NCBI RefSeq assembly: GCF_042682045.1
Contig: NZ_JBHUGS010000001.1
Coordinates: 248,001 to 312,000 of the forward strand
Direction of reading: 5' to 3'
DNA length: 64,000 bases
From: Sphingomonas_R arantia
GTDB taxonomy: Bacteria > Pseudomonadota > Alphaproteobacteria > Sphingomonadales > Sphingomonadaceae
In this document: positions 16,761-25,168 of the stretch, piece after piece
Layout: each line of letters starts with the position of its first letter
Position numbering within the stretch: the first letter of the stretch is position 1
Notes under the pieces: model-generated
The model's input: only the letters and a program-made list of their open reading frames with translations
Database searches by the model: none
Told to the model about the DNA's origin: nothing
Program-made: the position numbers and the translations under genes

Positions 16761-17133
16761 GCGTCACCCCTTTCGCCGCCATGTCGGGCGGACTTCGTCC
16801 CGGAACCCGTAGTCGCGGGGGAGGGGCAGGATCAAGCGGGGGATATTGCCTGGGGTCCAGCTGAGGAGCCGGTGCCGCGTCCTATGCGTCATGGGAGCGG
16901 GATGGATGGCGCCGCCGGGTGACGACCGTGCGATCCGGAAGATGCGAATTTTCGGTTAGCGAATCCCGTCGGGCAGGAGCCTGATCGACGAACCGAAGGA
17001 CCTCGGCGATAAACTGAGATGAGTGTAAATTCGCCGTTCAACTCGGCGCAAGCGTGGGACGGCCCGCCGCCTCGCTCTGGCGCGATCAGATCGTCCGACA
17101 TACCCGAGTGTCAACAACGGGGCGGGACGCGAC
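16761..17133. other. 373-base intergenic region between divergent pheS and the CHAP gene
   Basis: This stretch must hold the promoters of pheST (minus strand) and of the CHAP-domain gene (plus strand). I found no convincing gene, tRNA, hairpin terminator or known riboswitch in it. Short open frames on both strands (for example 16889-17101, minus) have no recognisable protein features and are probably noise. It is less GC-rich than its surroundings near 16940-17035. Confidence 0.5.
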
Positions 17134-17691
17134 ATGACCACAACCACCAAGAACGCAGTCGGTTTCCTCGCCCTCATCTTTTTTGCGATGACCCCGGCCG
17201 CGGCGGAGGCCAAGAGCTTCGGTTGGCAGTGCGTCCCGTTCGCGCGGATGATCTCGGGCGTGAAGTTGTTCGGCAACGCGTTCACCTGGTGGAACCAGGC
17301 GGCGGGCAAATATAACCGCGGGACGGCGCCGAAGCCGGGTGCGGTGCTGGTGTTCAAGGCGACCGGCGCGATGCGGGTCGGCCATGTCGCCACCGTCAGC
17401 AAGATCGTCAGCGACCGCATCATCAAGGTGACGCACGCCAACTGGTCGCTGATCAACGGGCATCGCGGGCAGGTCGAGAACGACGTGACGGTGATCGATG
17501 CGTCGCCGGCCAACGACTGGAGCCAGGTGAAGGTGTGGTACGCGCCGATCAAGTCGATCGGGATCAAGGCGTATCCGGTCTACGGCTTCATCTATGGCGG
17601 CAAGGCGCTGGCCAAGGCGGCGGGCGAAGTCGCGAACGACGTGAGTGCCAAGGCCGACACCGCGACGGACGGCGAGAAGAGCGCTGCCTGA
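17134..17691 (+). CDS. Secreted CHAP-domain amidase/peptidase-like protein
   Basis: The 185-residue protein has an N-terminal signal peptide (about residues 1-26, ending AAAEA) and a CHAP domain with the WQCVPFAR motif (Cys33) and the RVGHVATVSKI motif (His84), the expected catalytic Cys-His pair. CHAP domains usually cut amide bonds in peptidoglycan or act on glutathionylspermidine-like compounds; a peptidoglycan target in the periplasm is the likeliest. The C-terminus (about 160-185) is an Ala/Lys-rich tail. The gene stands alone, 58 bases before pdeM. I cannot tell whether it acts on the cell's own wall or that of others. Confidence 0.8.
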   Translation: MTTTTKNAVGFLALIFFAMTPAAAEAKSFGWQCVPFARMISGVKLFGNAFTWWNQAAGKYNRGTAPKPGAVLVFKATGAMRVGHVATVSKIVSDRIIKVTHANWSLINGHRGQVENDVTVIDASPANDWSQVKVWYAPIKSIGIKAYPVYGFIYGGKALAKAAGEVANDVSAKADTATDGEKSAA

Positions 17692-17715
17692 TTGGGCGAC
17701 CCGATTGCGCTTGTG

Positions 17716-17749
17716 ATCTCCGGCCCGGCGGACCTATAGGCCGGGAGAT
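17716..17749 (+). promoter_or_regulatory. Hairpin covering the ribosome-binding site of the pdeM-like gene
   Basis: The arms ATCTCCGGCC (17716-17725) and GGCCGGGAGAT (17739-17749) pair with one bulged base. The right arm contains the GGGAG ribosome-binding sequence and ends right before the ATG at 17750, so folding would hide the site. It could instead be a transcription end for the CHAP gene, although no T-run follows. Confidence 0.45.
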
Positions 17750-18412
17750 ATGGTTCCCTTTTCGTTCTGTGGCCACGAGCTGATGGCCTTGCCTCAGGGG
17801 GCGTTGTTCTGGCCCGCGCGCCGGGCGCTGCTGGTGGCAGACCTGCATTTCGAAAAGGCGAGCTGGTTCGCGCGGTTCGGGCAGCTGCTGCCGCCTTATG
17901 ATTCGATCGCGACGCTGGCCGACCTGACCGCACTGGTCGCGGCAACCGGGGCGGCGGAGATCTGGTGCCTGGGCGACAGTTTCCACGACGTGCAGGGGTG
18001 CGAGCGGTTGCCGGCGCAGGCGCAGGCGATGCTGCGCGGCCTGACCGAACGGACGCGCTGGGTGTGGATCACGGGGAACCACGATCCGCTGATCGCCGAT
18101 CATTGCGGTGGGACGGTGGTGGACGAGATGACGGTCGACGGGCTGGTCCTGCGCCACGAGGCGGACCCGCGCGAGATACGGCCGGAACTGTCCGGGCATT
18201 TCCACCCCAAGCTGCGCATCACGGTGCGCGGGCGGCGGATCGCGCGGCGGTGTTTTGTGGCGACGGAGAACAAGCTGATCCTGCCGGCGTTCGGTGCGCT
18301 GACCGGTGGGCTGGATGCGGATCATCCGGAGATCGGGCGCGCGCTGGGGGCGCCGGGGCAGGCGCTGGTGCCGGTGGCGGACCGGATGCTGCGGTTTCCA
18401 CTGGCGGCTTGA
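17750..18412 (+). CDS. pdeM: PdeM-like ligase-associated DNA-damage phosphoesterase
   Basis: The 220-residue metallophosphoesterase shows VADLHFEKA (Asp31, His33), GDSFHD, GNHDP and GHFHPKL motifs and the start pattern of the ligase-associated DNA damage response endonuclease PdeM. That family is usually encoded next to a Lhr-type helicase, a DNA ligase and an exonuclease, where it is proposed to cut DNA during repair. Here none of these partners is adjacent: the CHAP gene lies before it and a SixA-like gene on the other strand after it. The catalytic motifs are complete. Assignment to this subfamily is by pattern and could be confused with other small phosphoesterases. Confidence 0.75.
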   Translation: MVPFSFCGHELMALPQGALFWPARRALLVADLHFEKASWFARFGQLLPPYDSIATLADLTALVAATGAAEIWCLGDSFHDVQGCERLPAQAQAMLRGLTERTRWVWITGNHDPLIADHCGGTVVDEMTVDGLVLRHEADPREIRPELSGHFHPKLRITVRGRRIARRCFVATENKLILPAFGALTGGLDADHPEIGRALGAPGQALVPVADRMLRFPLAA

Positions 18413-18425
18413 TGGCTTCTGCTTA

Positions 18426-18557
18426 ACCCTCCCCTCTACCGGGGGGAGGGTTAGGTGGGGGGCTTGGCTTGAGGTGAGATTTTCCCGCGGGATCCCTACT
18501 GGCGTTTCACCCAGAAAATCCCCCCACCCCGGCCCTCCCCCCGGTGGGGGGAGGGAG
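18426..18557. repeat. Palindromic repeat, family E (long form)
   Basis: Arms CCCTCCCCTCTACCGGGGGG and CCTCCCCCCGGTGGGGGGAG enclose about 70 bases, with GGGTTAGGTGGGGGGC and CCCCCCACCCC blocks next to them. It fills the space between the convergent pdeM and SixA-like genes, ending six bases before the latter's stop codon. Confidence 0.85.
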
Positions 18558-18562
18558 TTTGG

Positions 18563-19102
18563 TTACGCGTCGGGGCCCAGTGTCGCGTCCAGGTCGCGGG
18601 GGCGGACGAAGCGGGTGAGGGTGCCGCTGCCTTCGGAGATGTCGGACCAGTGGTCGGCGTCGAAGCGCAGGACGGCGAGGCTGGCGGTGGGGAATTTCTC
18701 CTCGACCTTGTCGCGTTCGGCGTCGTCGGTGCGGTCGGGGACCAGCAGCAGGACGAGATCCTCCAGCCCCGGATTGTGGCCGGCGAGCAGGAGCGACTCG
18801 GCGCTGTCGTCGGCATCCTGCACGACGTCGAGCAGCGTTGAGGCCGAGGCGAGGTAGATCCGGCGGTCCCAGGCCGGGTCGATCGCGTGGCCGTAGCCGT
18901 CCGCGACGTGCGCCAGCGTTTCGACGACGCGGACCGCGGGGGAAGCGACCGCGGCGTCGAACCGCAGGCCCTGCGTGCGCATATGCTGGCCGACGGTGCG
19001 GCCGGCGCGCTTTCCCTTGGGGTTCAGGGGACGGTCAAAATCGCGGGCGACGCTGTCGTCCCAGCCGGATTTCGCGTGGCGGAGCAGGATCAAGGTCTTC
19101 AT
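18563..19102 (-). CDS. SixA-like histidine phosphatase
   Basis: The 179-residue protein has the RHG-type phosphatase motif LRHAKSGWD (Arg8, His9) and a second histidine in GHNPGLEDL (His109), as in SixA, which removes phosphate from phosphohistidine in signalling proteins. The catalytic histidine would carry the phosphate transiently. The target here is unknown; other small-molecule phosphatases share the fold. The ATG overlaps the stop of the DinG-type helicase by four bases, so the two genes form a coupled pair. A charged C-terminal region (about 150-179) lies beyond the core motifs. Confidence 0.82.
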   Translation of the reverse strand: MKTLILLRHAKSGWDDSVARDFDRPLNPKGKRAGRTVGQHMRTQGLRFDAAVASPAVRVVETLAHVADGYGHAIDPAWDRRIYLASASTLLDVVQDADDSAESLLLAGHNPGLEDLVLLLVPDRTDDAERDKVEEKFPTASLAVLRFDADHWSDISEGSGTLTRFVRPRDLDATLGPDA

Positions 19103-21825
19103 GGGCTCCCCAGCGCGTCGATGGTGGCGGACTGATGCCCCGGTTTCGCGTCGAGGGAAAGGCGCGATGCGACGCGTGCCACCGCTTCGTCGAGCGTGAG
19201 GCGCGTTACGACGACACCGGGCGGGAATGCGTCGAGCAGGCGCGACGGCATCGCGGCGGACAGGAGCACGAACAGCCCGCGATCGTCCGCCCGGCGGATC
19301 AGCCGGCCGAACGCCTGCGCCAGCCGCGCACGGACGACGCGGTCGTCATGCGCGGAGCCGCCGCCGGCCGCGCGGCGCGCGCTGTGCAGCACGGTGGGGC
19401 GCGGCCAGGGGACGCCCTCCATCACCACCAGCCGGAGCGATTCGCCGGGGACGTCGACGCCGTCGCGGAGCGCATCGGTGCCGAGTAGCGAGGCGCGCGG
19501 ATCGTCGCGGAAGATATCGACGAGCGTGCCGGTGTCGATCGGATCGACATGCTGTGCGTAAAGCGGCAGGCCGGCCCGGGCGAGCCGGTCGGCGATGCGC
19601 GCGGTCACGACCTTCAGCCGGGCGACCGCGGTGAACAGGCCGAGCGTGCCGCCGCCCGCCGCCTCGATCAGCCGGGCATAGGCGCCGGCGAGCTGGGCCA
19701 AGTCGCCGCGTTTCACGTCGGTGACGACCAGCACTTCGGAACGGTTGGCATAGTCGAACGGGCTGGCGACGGCGAAACGGCGCGGTTCGACGGAGATATG
19801 CGCGGTGCCGACCGCGGCGTCGGCGGTGGCCCAGTCGGACCCGCCGCGCAGCGTGGCGGAGGTGACGATGACGCCGTGCGCGGCTTTCAGCACGGTTTCG
19901 GCGAGCGGTTTGGACGGATCGAGCCAGTGGCGGTGAAGGCCGATGTCGAATTCGCGACCCTCGACCCGGTCGACCGCCAGCCAGTCGACGAAATCGGGAT
20001 CGACCGGCCCGCCGAGCCGCCCGAGCAGCGCGATCCAGCCGCCGAGCATCCGGCTGCGCAACGTCAGCCCGCCGATCGCGCCCTCGATCCGCGCACGGGC
20101 GGCGGCGTCGAGCCAGTCGGGGCCGTCCTCCAGCACCGCCTCGAGCCGCTGGCGCAGGCGGAGCATCGGGCCGACCAGCGCGTCGAGTGCCTGGACCGCG
20201 GGGGCGGCGGCCTCGACCAGCGGACCGTCGAGTTCGGCGGCCTCCGTCTCGATCCCATAGCCGGCGTCGGCGGCGCGCGCGCGGGCGAACACGGTGTCGC
20301 GGACGCGAGCGAGCAATGTTTCGATCGGGCCGAGCGGCAGGCCGTCGGCCATGCGGGCGAGCCAGTTGTCGGCGGGCAGCGCGCCGGCGGCCTGGACCGC
20401 ATCCTCGATCGCAAGACCGCCCGCCTCGTCATAGGAGCCGACGTCGGACAGCCGCGCGGACAGCCCGCGGCGGCGCCCGCGCGCGTGTTTCTCGGGGCCC
20501 ATGATCCAGCGGCGCAGCTCGATCGCCTCCTGCCCCGTCAGCGCGGCGGCGAAGGTCGAGTCGGCGGCGTCGAACAGATGATGCCCTTCGTCGAACACGA
20601 TCCGGGCGAGCGGGCGGCCCTCGTCGCGGCGGCGCTGCGCCAGGATCATGACGAGCGCGTGGTTGGCGATGACGATGTCCGCGCCCTCGCTGGCGCGCGC
20701 GGCGCGTTCGATGAAACAGCGCCGGTAGTGCGGGCAGCCGGCATAGACGCATTCGCCGCGACGGTCGGTGAGCGCGGTGGATCCGGCCTTGCGGAACAGC
20801 GTGGGCAGCCAGCCGGGCAGGTCGCCGCCGACCATGTCGCCGTCGCGGCTGTAGGCGGCCCAGCGTGCGACGAGATGCGCGAGGATCGCGGCGCGGCCCT
20901 GGAACCCGCCCTGCAACGCGTCCTCCAGATTCAGCAGGCAGAGATAGTTTTCGCGGCCCTTGCGGACGACGACCTTTTCGCGGCGTTCGGCGGGATCGGC
21001 GAAGATGCGGCCGGTTTCGCGGTCGAGCTGGCGTTGCAGCGTCTTGGTGTAGGTGCTGATCCACACCGGACCGTCGGCGCGCGCGGCGTAGAGTGCTGCG
21101 GGTGCCAGATAGCCGAGCGTCTTGCCGATGCCGGTGCCGGCCTCCGCCAGCAGGACGTGGGGGCGATCGTCCATCACGCGCGGGTCGAACGCGCGGGCGG
21201 CGGCGACGGCATAGTCGCGCTGCCCCTGGCGCGGTTCGGCCTGCGCACCGACCAGCCGTTCGAGCGTGGCGACGGTTTCGACGTCGCCGAGCACGACCGG
21301 GCGGGGTTGCGGGCGGAGCGCGCCCTCGTCCCATTCGGGCAGGCGGGAGAAGAGCCAGCGCTCCGCCTTGTCCGGGCGGGCGATGCGCGGGACGACCGCG
21401 GTGCTCCACGGCCAGCGCAGGCGTTGGAGCGTGGCGGCGGAGGTCCAGGCCCCCTCGCGCTCTGCCCAGTCGGGGCGGTCGAGCTGGTTGAGCAGCGCGT
21501 GAGCGGCGACGAGCAGGAAGGCGGCGGCGGCGGTCTCGTTTTCCGGCGGATCGAGACCGAGTGCGCGGGCGAGGCCGGCGGGGGTGGGCACCGCGAACTG
21601 GCCGGGATGGACGAAGGCGTAGAGTTCGAGCAGGTCGAGGCCGCTCAGTTCGCCGTAGCCGAGCCGGGTGGCGGCGAGTGGCGCGTTCAACAGCACGACG
21701 GGCGTTTCGGCGGCGTGGGCGATCGCCTCGCCCCGGCCGACGGTGCGGACGCGGCCGTCCGCTTCCGCGATCCAGATGCCGCCATGGGTCGCGTGGAGCG
21801 CGCTGAAGGTCGGCGGCGGGATCAT
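19099..21825 (-). CDS. DinG/XPD-type ATP-dependent DNA helicase
   Basis: The 908-residue superfamily 2 helicase has Walker A (GTGIGKT, residues 230-236), a DEGHH box (412-416) and four cysteines between them (Cys296, Cys359, Cys364, Cys370) in the spacing of the iron-sulfur cluster domain of DinG and XPD. The C-terminal half holds the usual later motifs (AFGRLIRRADDRG). Such helicases unwind 5' to 3' and help resolve R-loops and blocked forks. The first 220 residues are an N-terminal region without motifs I recognise, longer than in E. coli DinG. The gene is coupled to the SixA-like gene downstream. The subfamily (DinG or YoaA) is not resolved. Confidence 0.88.
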   Translation of the reverse strand: MIPPPTFSALHATHGGIWIAEADGRVRTVGRGEAIAHAAETPVVLLNAPLAATRLGYGELSGLDLLELYAFVHPGQFAVPTPAGLARALGLDPPENETAAAAFLLVAAHALLNQLDRPDWAEREGAWTSAATLQRLRWPWSTAVVPRIARPDKAERWLFSRLPEWDEGALRPQPRPVVLGDVETVATLERLVGAQAEPRQGQRDYAVAAARAFDPRVMDDRPHVLLAEAGTGIGKTLGYLAPAALYAARADGPVWISTYTKTLQRQLDRETGRIFADPAERREKVVVRKGRENYLCLLNLEDALQGGFQGRAAILAHLVARWAAYSRDGDMVGGDLPGWLPTLFRKAGSTALTDRRGECVYAGCPHYRRCFIERAARASEGADIVIANHALVMILAQRRRDEGRPLARIVFDEGHHLFDAADSTFAAALTGQEAIELRRWIMGPEKHARGRRRGLSARLSDVGSYDEAGGLAIEDAVQAAGALPADNWLARMADGLPLGPIETLLARVRDTVFARARAADAGYGIETEAAELDGPLVEAAAPAVQALDALVGPMLRLRQRLEAVLEDGPDWLDAAARARIEGAIGGLTLRSRMLGGWIALLGRLGGPVDPDFVDWLAVDRVEGREFDIGLHRHWLDPSKPLAETVLKAAHGVIVTSATLRGGSDWATADAAVGTAHISVEPRRFAVASPFDYANRSEVLVVTDVKRGDLAQLAGAYARLIEAAGGGTLGLFTAVARLKVVTARIADRLARAGLPLYAQHVDPIDTGTLVDIFRDDPRASLLGTDALRDGVDVPGESLRLVVMEGVPWPRPTVLHSARRAAGGGSAHDDRVVRARLAQAFGRLIRRADDRGLFVLLSAAMPSRLLDAFPPGVVVTRLTLDEAVARVASRLSLDAKPGHQSATIDALGSP

Positions 21826-21880
21826 CCGTACAACATAGGGTGGGGGGTGCCGGCTGTCAGGTCGGGGCCGGAGCGCGGCG

Positions 21881-22495
21881 TCAGTGGAAACCGTCGAGCG
21901 CGGCGACGAAGCCGGCGGCGTCGGGCATCCGATCGAAGTGGATGTTGCCGTCGAAATCGGCGGACGGATCGTTTTCGCGCAGGATCATCGCGGCGGACCC
22001 GGTGCCGCGCTTGTCGGTGGGGCCGAGGATGCCGCCAGCGATGCGGCGCGCGCCGATCTCCATCACCGGATGGCGCGACCACGGGACGGTCCACAGCACG
22101 CGGCGGGTGGTGACCGTGACGCGCGTGAAGGGTGCGCGGATGATGCCGGCGGCGAGCGCGAGGTTGTGGCGGAGCAGCAGCCAGAAGACGAGAAGCGACA
22201 GCCCGCCGAGCAGGAAGGTGCTGGCCAGTGCGAAGCGGAGCGCGCTGGCCGTGGCGGGGGCAGGCCACCAGATCGCCCAGAACAGGAAGACGACCGACAG
22301 CAGCTGAGGGCTGGCGAACCCGATGATGACCAGTGTGCCGGACGGCAGCGCGCGCAGGCCCGGTTGCGCGACGTAGAGCGTGCGTTCCGGGCTGTGATCC
22401 ATCCGCCGCGCCTGTTTCATGGGCAGCGCGGGCAGGCTCCGATCGTCGCCGGACAGGATCTGCGGGTCTTGCGGGATGGGGTGTTCGGTCGCCAT
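21881..22495 (-). CDS. Unknown membrane protein with two transmembrane segments
   Basis: I do not recognise this 204-residue protein. It has a polar N-terminus of about 50 residues and two hydrophobic segments (about 53-80 and 90-120), followed by a soluble C-terminal domain with short beta-strand-like stretches that resembles photoreceptor-like or PH-like membrane-associated domains in layout only. ATG 22495 is chosen over 22522 because a GGAG motif lies six bases upstream. It lies before the helicase on the same strand with a 55-base gap and is divergent from lysK. No function can be suggested. Confidence 0.75.
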   Translation of the reverse strand: MATEHPIPQDPQILSGDDRSLPALPMKQARRMDHSPERTLYVAQPGLRALPSGTLVIIGFASPQLLSVVFLFWAIWWPAPATASALRFALASTFLLGGLSLLVFWLLLRHNLALAAGIIRAPFTRVTVTTRRVLWTVPWSRHPVMEIGARRIAGGILGPTDKRGTGSAAMILRENDPSADFDGNIHFDRMPDAAGFVAALDGFH

Positions 22496-22610
22496 CGGAT
22501 CTCCGTCGCGGTCCCGGGCCATTCGCGTCGCCGGTGGGACGACAGGCGTCGCACGGCGCGCCCCGATGTTCTAAGGACTCGGATTCGATACGTAGAAGAC
22601 ACGGGAACAT

Positions 22611-24230
22611 ATGGCAAACGATCCGACGCTCCGCGCGGCCGCGCTGGACAGCAAGGCCTGGCCGTTCGAGGAGGCGCGCAAGATCCTGAAGCGTTATCCG
22701 GAGGGCAAGCCCGCCGGCGCGGTGCTGTTCGAAACGGGGTACGGCCCGTCCGGCCTGCCGCATATCGGCACGTTCAACGAGGTGTTGCGCACCACGATGG
22801 TGCGCAACGCGTTCGCCGCGCTGTCCGACAGGCCGACCCGGCTGGTGGCGTTCAGCGACGACATGGACGGCCTGCGCAAGGTGCCGGACAATGTGCCGAA
22901 CCAGGCGATGCTGGCGGAACATCTGGGCAAGCCGTTGACGGAAGTGCCCGATCCGTTCGGGTGCCACGCGTCGTTCGCGGATCACAACAACGCGCTGCTG
23001 CGCGCCTTCCTCGACCGGTTCGGGTTCGATTACGAATTCGTGTCGTCGACCGAGCAGTACCGATCGGGGCGGTTCGACGAGGGGTTGCGCGGCGTGCTGC
23101 GCAACTATGACGCGATCATGGGCGTGATGCTGCCGACGTTGCGGGCGGAGCGGGCCGCGACCTATTCGCCGATCCTGCCGATCAGCCCGACGAGTGGGAT
23201 CGTGTTGCAGGTGCCGGTGACGGTCGTCGATGCCGAGGCCGGGATCGTGTCGTTCGAGGATGCGGGCGAGCGGATCGAGCGGTCTGTGCTGGGCGGTGCT
23301 GCCAAGTTGCAGTGGAAGGTCGACTGGGCGATGCGCTGGGTCGAGCTGGGCGTCGATTACGAGATGTCGGGCAAGGACCTGACCGACAGCGTGACGCAGG
23401 CGTCGAAGATCGCGCGGGTGCTGGGCGCGCGGCCGCCGGAGGGGCTGACGTACGAGATGTTCCTCGACGAGCGCGGCGAGAAGATCAGCAAGTCGAAGGG
23501 CAACGGCCTGGGGCTCGACGAATGGCTGAGCTACGGGCCGGAGGAGAGCATCGCCTTCTATTCGTACCGCGAGCCGAAGAAGGCCAAGTCACTGCATCTG
23601 GGGCTGATCCCGCGGGCGATCGACGACTATTGGCAGTTCCGCGGCAATTATCACACGCAGGATCTGAAGCAGAAGCTCGGCAATCCGGTGCATCATATCC
23701 ACAACGGCGCGGTGCCGACGGGGACGTTGCCGGTGACGTTCGGGCTGTTGCTGAACCTCGCCAGCCTGCCGGGGGTGGGGGAGCGCGAGACGATGTGGGC
23801 GTTTCTGCATCGGTACGACGCGACGCTGTCGGCGGAGACGCACCCGGAGCTGGACCGGTTGATCGACTATGCGATCGCCTATGCCGCGCATTTCGTGGCG
23901 GGGACGCTCCATCGGCGGGCGCCGACCGAGGCGGAAGCGGAGGCTCTGCGCGATCTGGATGCGTTGCTGGCGGCGGAGGTGGGCGACGCCGAAGGTGGCG
24001 AGGATCCGGCGGTGCGGTTGCAGAACCATGTCTATGACGTGGGCAAGCGGCATTACGGGAAGGAGGCGCTGCGCGACTGGTTCAGGGTTTTGTACGAGAC
24101 CTTGCTGGGGGCGGAGCAGGGGCCGCGGATGGGGAGCTTCTTCGCGCTGTACGGCGTGGAGCCGAGCCGGCGGCTGATCGCCGAGGCGCTGGCGCGGCCG
24201 TTCACGCCCGGTTCCGATAGCGCGGCGTAG
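22611..24230 (+). CDS. lysK: Lysyl-tRNA synthetase, class I
   Basis: The 539-residue enzyme is the class I (archaeal-type) lysyl-tRNA synthetase that replaces the class II LysS in many alphaproteobacteria. It has the HIGH-type motif GPSGLPHIGTFNE (HIGT, residues 51-54) and the KMSKS-type motif KISKSKGNG (291-295) of the Rossmann catalytic fold, and an alpha-helical anticodon-binding region in the C-terminal part. It charges tRNA-Lys through lysyl-adenylate. No second lysyl-tRNA synthetase is in the window. The gene stands alone with its own upstream space of about 115 bases. Confidence 0.93.
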   Translation: MANDPTLRAAALDSKAWPFEEARKILKRYPEGKPAGAVLFETGYGPSGLPHIGTFNEVLRTTMVRNAFAALSDRPTRLVAFSDDMDGLRKVPDNVPNQAMLAEHLGKPLTEVPDPFGCHASFADHNNALLRAFLDRFGFDYEFVSSTEQYRSGRFDEGLRGVLRNYDAIMGVMLPTLRAERAATYSPILPISPTSGIVLQVPVTVVDAEAGIVSFEDAGERIERSVLGGAAKLQWKVDWAMRWVELGVDYEMSGKDLTDSVTQASKIARVLGARPPEGLTYEMFLDERGEKISKSKGNGLGLDEWLSYGPEESIAFYSYREPKKAKSLHLGLIPRAIDDYWQFRGNYHTQDLKQKLGNPVHHIHNGAVPTGTLPVTFGLLLNLASLPGVGERETMWAFLHRYDATLSAETHPELDRLIDYAIAYAAHFVAGTLHRRAPTEAEAEALRDLDALLAAEVGDAEGGEDPAVRLQNHVYDVGKRHYGKEALRDWFRVLYETLLGAEQGPRMGSFFALYGVEPSRRLIAEALARPFTPGSDSAA

Positions 24231-24317
24231 CGATGTGGGACCGGGCCCGATGGTGCGGGCCGGGCGTTCGCTAAGTCAGGTTCGATCCTTTCGGCCCGAC
24301 CACAAGGAGACGAGACC

Positions 24318-24995
24318 ATGATCAAGCAGATGACCGGACTATGCGCCGTCGCGCTGATCGCAATGCCAGCGGCTGCCGCCACGCCGCGCGATATCCTGAC
24401 GACTGCAGCCTTCGGCGCGCGCGACAAGGCGAGCGCGCTGGCGCAGGTGGCGCAGGCGGAGGCTGCCGCCAACGCGACGCTGGCGCGCACGCCGGGCGAC
24501 CGTGAGGCGCAGCTGACCAAGGCGATGGCGATCGGGTACCGCGCGAAGCTGACCAAGAGCCGCGCCGATGCGGTGGCGGCGCGCGACCGGTTCAACGCGC
24601 TGGCCGCGGCCAACCCGCGCGATCCGGAAGCGCAGGCGGTGGTCGCGGGCTGGAACATCGATGCGGTGACGACGCTGGGCGGGTTCATGGCGGGTACCGT
24701 GTTGGGCGCGAAGAAGGCGACCGGGCTGGCGGCGCTCGACCGGTCGGTGGCGCTGGCGGGCAATCGTGCGATGTTCCCGGGGCTGGCGGCGCTGCTGCGG
24801 CTGACGCTGGACGGGGCGGATCCGAAGGCGCGCGGGCTGGCGGAAGCGGCGACGCGTGGTTCTACGCCGACCGCGCTCGATCGCATGATCCAGCGGAGTG
24901 CGAACGCCATTTTGGTCCCGGTGCGGGCGGGGAATGCGAAGGCGGCGCAGGCGCTGGCCAAGCAGCTGCTGCCGTTCGGGCGGGTGGCGAAGTAG
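24318..24995 (+). CDS. Unknown exported alpha-helical repeat-like protein
   Basis: The 225-residue protein has a clear signal peptide (residues 1-21, ending AAAAT) and then an alanine-rich, helical chain with spacing that suggests degenerate TPR-like repeats (for example around NPRDPEAQAVVAGWN). An AGGAGA ribosome site precedes the start. It stands alone between lysK and a family C repeat. I do not recognise the family; export to the periplasm is the only property the sequence supports well. Confidence 0.75.
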   Translation: MIKQMTGLCAVALIAMPAAAATPRDILTTAAFGARDKASALAQVAQAEAAANATLARTPGDREAQLTKAMAIGYRAKLTKSRADAVAARDRFNALAAANPRDPEAQAVVAGWNIDAVTTLGGFMAGTVLGAKKATGLAALDRSVALAGNRAMFPGLAALLRLTLDGADPKARGLAEAATRGSTPTALDRMIQRSANAILVPVRAGNAKAAQALAKQLLPFGRVAK

Positions 24996-25045
24996 GGGTT
25001 TGAGCTTAGGGCGTGATCGAAGAAGGTCGCGTCAATGCCCTGACC

Positions 25046-25108
25046 CCGTTTTGGTTCGAGCCTGTCGAGAACTCTGCGCAGGGTTCTCGACAGGCTCGAA
25101 CCAAACGG
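25046..25108. repeat. Palindromic repeat, family C (copy 2)
   Basis: Arms GGTTCGAGCCTGTCGAGAAC and GTTCTCGACAGGCTCGAACC form a nearly perfect 24-base inverted repeat around a loop of about 12 bases. It sits between two convergent genes (24318-24995 and 25169-26965). A short GCATCCC-like hairpin (TCATCCCGGATCAGGTCCGG) follows at 25124-25150. Confidence 0.88.
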
Positions 25109-25168
25109 ATTAGGGAGGGAGCGTCATCCCGGATCAGGTCCGGGATGACGTTTTTTTGGTCGTCGCGC

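Noticed and set aside
19549..22113. Long open frame on the plus strand opposite the helicase (854 residues)
   Set aside because: Antisense shadow of the DinG-type gene, with no recognisable domain and shadow-type composition.
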